DNA of 64,000 nucleotides from assembly GCF_965214215.1 (NCBI RefSeq), contig NZ_CBDCBD010000003.1, forward strand, positions 2,790,001 to 2,854,000. Reading direction: 5' to 3'. The translations under genes and the position numbers were made by a program. The DNA comes from Poriferisodalis sp965214215 (GTDB lineage: Bacteria > Actinomycetota > Acidimicrobiia > Acidimicrobiales > Poriferisodalaceae). The notes under the pieces were generated by a model. It was not told where the DNA came from. It searched no databases and saw only the letters and a program-made list of their open reading frames with translations. Each line of letters starts with the position of its first letter. The first letter of the stretch is position 1. This document shows, piece after piece, positions 61,398-64,000 of this stretch.

Positions 61398-64000
61398 CTA
61401 GACCCAGGCATCGGCGCGCTCGCGGTTCGAGGGGTTGCGCATCGGCAGCTCGTTGTGCCATTCGCCTTCGTACTCCCGCAGGGCCGCTGCGACCGCTCCC
61501 GCTGTCGGCACGAGCCCGATCTCGCCGACGCCTTTGATGCCGTAAGGAGCGCCTGGCTGGGGCGACTCCACCAGGATCACTTCGACCTCGGGCATGTCCT
61601 TGGGCCGGATGATGGCGAGGCTGCGCAGCGTGGAATTGAGCGGCCGACCATCGGCGTCAGCAGGGAAGCCCTCGCTCAGCGCATAGCCGAGCCCCATGTG
61701 CACGCTGCCTTCGATCTGGCCTTCGCACAGCACAGGGTTCACGGCCCGGCCGACGTCGTGCGCTGCGACGACCTTCTCTACGTCGCCTGAGTCGGGATCG
61801 AGAATGACAACCTGGGCGGCGTAGCCGAACGTGGAGTGGATGACTGGGTGCTCCAAGCCCTCCGACAGCGAGTTGGTCCAGTCGACCCGGTACTCGCCTT
61901 CGTAGTCGACCTCGGGCTTGCAGCCGTCGGCCAGAGCAGCGCGGCACGCATCGGCCACCGCGCCTGCGCCCATGAGGGTGCCTCGGCTGCCGGTGGTCTG
62001 GCCCGCACCGAGCTCGCGTGTGGAGTCCACGATCACTCGCACCGCTTCGGGATCGACGCCGAGTTCCTCCACGGCAACCTGCAGCGCGACGGTGTGCACG
62101 CCTTGGCCCATCTCGGTCCAGCAGTGGCGCACCTCCACAGTGCCGTCGTCACAGAAGCGCACGACAGCTTTGGCGATCTCCTTGAAGCCGTTGCCGAGGC
62201 CGGAGTTCTTCAGTCCCAGACCGATCCCGACGGGCTTGCCGGCGGCGCGGGCCGCTTCGTAGGGCTCGCGCACGGCGTCGAGGCAGGCCTGGGCCCCGAG
62301 GCAGCCGTCGTCCATGATCTGGCCCGGTCCCCACACTCCCCCGGGCACCACCACGTTGCGCTGGCGCATCTCGAAACCGCTGATGCCCACCGCTTCGGCC
62401 AGCCGGTCCATGACGCCTTCCATGGCGAACTGCGCCTGATTGGCGCCGAAGCCTCGGAAGGCGCCGCACACCGGGTTGTTGGTGCGCACGGCAACCGACT
62501 CGACGTCCACCGCAGGCACCAGGTATGGCCCGGTGGCATGGCCCGCCGAGCGTTCCAGCACTTTCATGCCCACTGACGCGTACGGGCCCGAATCGCCGAA
62601 CATGCGCGCCCGCACAGCGGTGAGCTTGCCGTCGACGTCGCAGCCGACTTCGTAGGTCATGCGGATGGGGTGCCGCTTGGGGTGCATGAGCAACGACTCT
62701 TCACGCGACAGCGTGATCCGCACCGGGCGGCCGGTCAGCCACGCCGCCAGCGCCGCGTGGGCCTGGTTCGACATGTCCTCTTTGCCGCCGAACGCGCCCC
62801 CGTTGGAGACCAGCTCGGTGGTGACCACTGACGGGTCCAGCGCAAGCACTGCGGCAATGTCGTTGCGGTCGTCCCAGATGCCCTGCCCGCCGGTGTAGAC
62901 GTGCAGCCCGGCGGCGACCCCGTTTGCAGGGGTCGGCACGGCAAGCGTCGACTCGGGCTCGAGATACGCGTGCTCGATGCGCTGAGTCTGGAAGGTCTCG
63001 GTGACGACGTGGGCTGAGCCAGCCAGTGCCGCGTCGATGTCGCCGCGGGAATAGGTCGAGCGCGACAGGATGTTGCCGTCGAGCTCCCACACAGCGTCGA
63101 TGTCGCTGTCCTTCACACGCACCGGGTCGGTCATGGGTTCGAGGACGTCGTAGGACACCTCGATCAACTCCGCTGCACGCCGAGCAGCGGGCCGGCTGTC
63201 GGCGACGACGACGGCGAGCACGTCGCCGAGGTACGACGTGCGCCCGCCGACCGGGATCATCACCGGCCAGTCCTTGTGGATGAGGCCCACCCGCAGCACT
63301 CCGGGGATGTCGGCGGCGGTGAACACGGCTTGCACGCCTTCTGTGGCCTCCGCTGCGCTGGTGTCGATCGACAGCACGTCGGCACGGGCGTGGTCGGCGA
63401 ACCGCAATGCGCCGTGCAGCATGCCGTACGGGGCTGCAACGCCGCTGACCGACGAGTCGATCACGATGTCGTCGATGTAGGGGCGGCTGCCCAGCGTGAG
63501 CTCGCGGGCCTCGTAGCGGACGCCCGAGCTGCCGATGCCTTTGGGCGGCAGCGCCACCGGCACTTCTCCCGCCGCCAGCGATTCCACCGCATCGAGGATC
63601 TTCGTGTACCCGGTGCAGCGGCACAGATGCCCGCCGAGGTGGCGGCTGGCTTCCTCACGTGTCAATGCCGAGCCCTTGCGGTCCAGCAGAGCCTTCAGCC
63701 GCACCACGATGCCGGGAGTGCAAAATCCGCACTGCAGGGCACCGTGGGCCGCAAATGTGCTCGCCATGGCGTCCAGCTCGGCTTCGTCGAAGCCCTCGAC
63801 GGTGGTGATCTCGGTGCCCGCCGAGCGTTCGAGGCTCGTCTGGCATGCCACCCGGGCCTTGCCGTCCACCAGCACCGTGCAGCAGCCGCACTGGCCCGAG
63901 GGCGCGCACCCGTCCTTCGGCGAGATGATCCCCAGCTCGTCTCGCAGTGCTGCCAGCAGATGCTCATGTTCGCTGTCGACCGTGACCGGCGAGCCGTTCA
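61398..64000 (-). CDS. XdhD-type molybdenum hydroxylase, [2Fe-2S] + molybdopterin fusion (partial)
   Basis: The frame stays open to the window edge, so the N-terminus is missing; about 866 residues remain. First comes a ferredoxin domain (G-C-A-P-S-G-Q-C-G-C-C-T-V), then the second cluster (C-G-F-C-T-P-G ... H-L-C-R-C-T-G-Y), and directly the MoCo domains: G-G-A-F-G-G-K, A-F-R-G-F-G-A-N-Q, E-M-G-Q-G-V-H-T, and the active-site Glu in G-V-G-E-I-G-L. There is no FAD domain. This FeS-plus-Mo fusion is the XdhD architecture, which needs a separate FAD protein. GTG 63873-63875 is only an internal start. Confidence 0.87.
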   Translation of the reverse strand, partial: NGSPVTVDSEHEHLLAALRDELGIISPKDGCAPSGQCGCCTVLVDGKARVACQTSLERSAGTEITTVEGFDEAELDAMASTFAAHGALQCGFCTPGIVVRLKALLDRKGSALTREEASRHLGGHLCRCTGYTKILDAVESLAAGEVPVALPPKGIGSSGVRYEARELTLGSRPYIDDIVIDSSVSGVAAPYGMLHGALRFADHARADVLSIDTSAAEATEGVQAVFTAADIPGVLRVGLIHKDWPVMIPVGGRTSYLGDVLAVVVADSRPAARRAAELIEVSYDVLEPMTDPVRVKDSDIDAVWELDGNILSRSTYSRGDIDAALAGSAHVVTETFQTQRIEHAYLEPESTLAVPTPANGVAAGLHVYTGGQGIWDDRNDIAAVLALDPSVVTTELVSNGGAFGGKEDMSNQAHAALAAWLTGRPVRITLSREESLLMHPKRHPIRMTYEVGCDVDGKLTAVRARMFGDSGPYASVGMKVLERSAGHATGPYLVPAVDVESVAVRTNNPVCGAFRGFGANQAQFAMEGVMDRLAEAVGISGFEMRQRNVVVPGGVWGPGQIMDDGCLGAQACLDAVREPYEAARAAGKPVGIGLGLKNSGLGNGFKEIAKAVVRFCDDGTVEVRHCWTEMGQGVHTVALQVAVEELGVDPEAVRVIVDSTRELGAGQTTGSRGTLMGAGAVADACRAALADGCKPEVDYEGEYRVDWTNSLSEGLEHPVIHSTFGYAAQVVILDPDSGDVEKVVAAHDVGRAVNPVLCEGQIEGSVHMGLGYALSEGFPADADGRPLNSTLRSLAIIRPKDMPEVEVILVESPQPGAPYGIKGVGEIGLVPTAGAVAAALREYEGEWHNELPMRNPSNRERADAWV

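Overview
The window is high-GC DNA packed with catabolic genes. I infer an actinobacterium, most likely of the class Acidimicrobiia, the free-living or invertebrate-associated marine type. The grounds are a DUF222/HNH (13E12-type) protein, five luciferase-like (LLM, probably F420- or FMN-dependent) oxidoreductases, frequent GTG starts, and several starts that sit 6-7 nt behind a TANNNT -10 element, as expected for leaderless transcripts. There is no rRNA, tRNA, CRISPR array, integrase or transposase. The taxonomy is inference; nothing here is a phylogenetic marker.

Layout. 3-455: end of an acyl-CoA-dehydrogenase-fold gene. 645-8927: one giant secreted subtilase carrying 3 PPC-like domains, 14 Calx-beta repeats and 3 near-identical copies of a 79-residue module. 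9025-13239: a toxin/antitoxin-like small pair, then both subunits of a biotin-dependent acyl-CoA carboxylase (methylcrotonyl-CoA type). 13679-17446: a membrane-anchored coiled-coil protein, two HNH nucleases and a MOSC protein. 17596-25522: a two-subunit class III CoA-transferase, a limonene-epoxide-hydrolase-like enzyme, an SDR, a D-aminoacylase-like amidohydrolase, a PLP aminotransferase and a SnoaL protein. 25693-30565: an orphan ABC ATPase, an LLM enzyme, a YgjP-type metallopeptidase and a second carboxyltransferase.

30748-41068 is a long co-directional catabolic block. It starts with an LLM oxidoreductase and a Rieske oxygenase, followed by a cupin, an SDR, a ThDP enzyme, a two-gene molybdenum hydroxylase and an extradiol-type VOC dioxygenase. 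The SDR/ThDP, Mo-hydroxylase and VOC junctions overlap as ATGA or GTGA. It reads as a pathway for an aromatic or heteroaromatic compound whose substrate I cannot name. On the other strand (41197-46045) lie a COG0523 GTPase, an amidohydrolase, an LLM enzyme and a P450. 46303-52140 holds another LLM enzyme, an SDR, an acyl-CoA dehydrogenase that ends in a perfect 12-bp hairpin, and a Rieske dioxygenase alpha/beta pair.

52149-64000 (minus strand) combines a complete BMP-type (purine nucleoside family) ABC importer, an enoyl-CoA hydratase, a DpaL-like lyase, an SsnA-like aminohydrolase, an LLM enzyme and an XdhD-type molybdenum hydroxylase cut by the window edge. The XdhD/SsnA/DpaL combination recalls the E. 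coli ygeX-ssnA-xdhD region, so this may be a purine or N-heterocycle uptake and breakdown locus.
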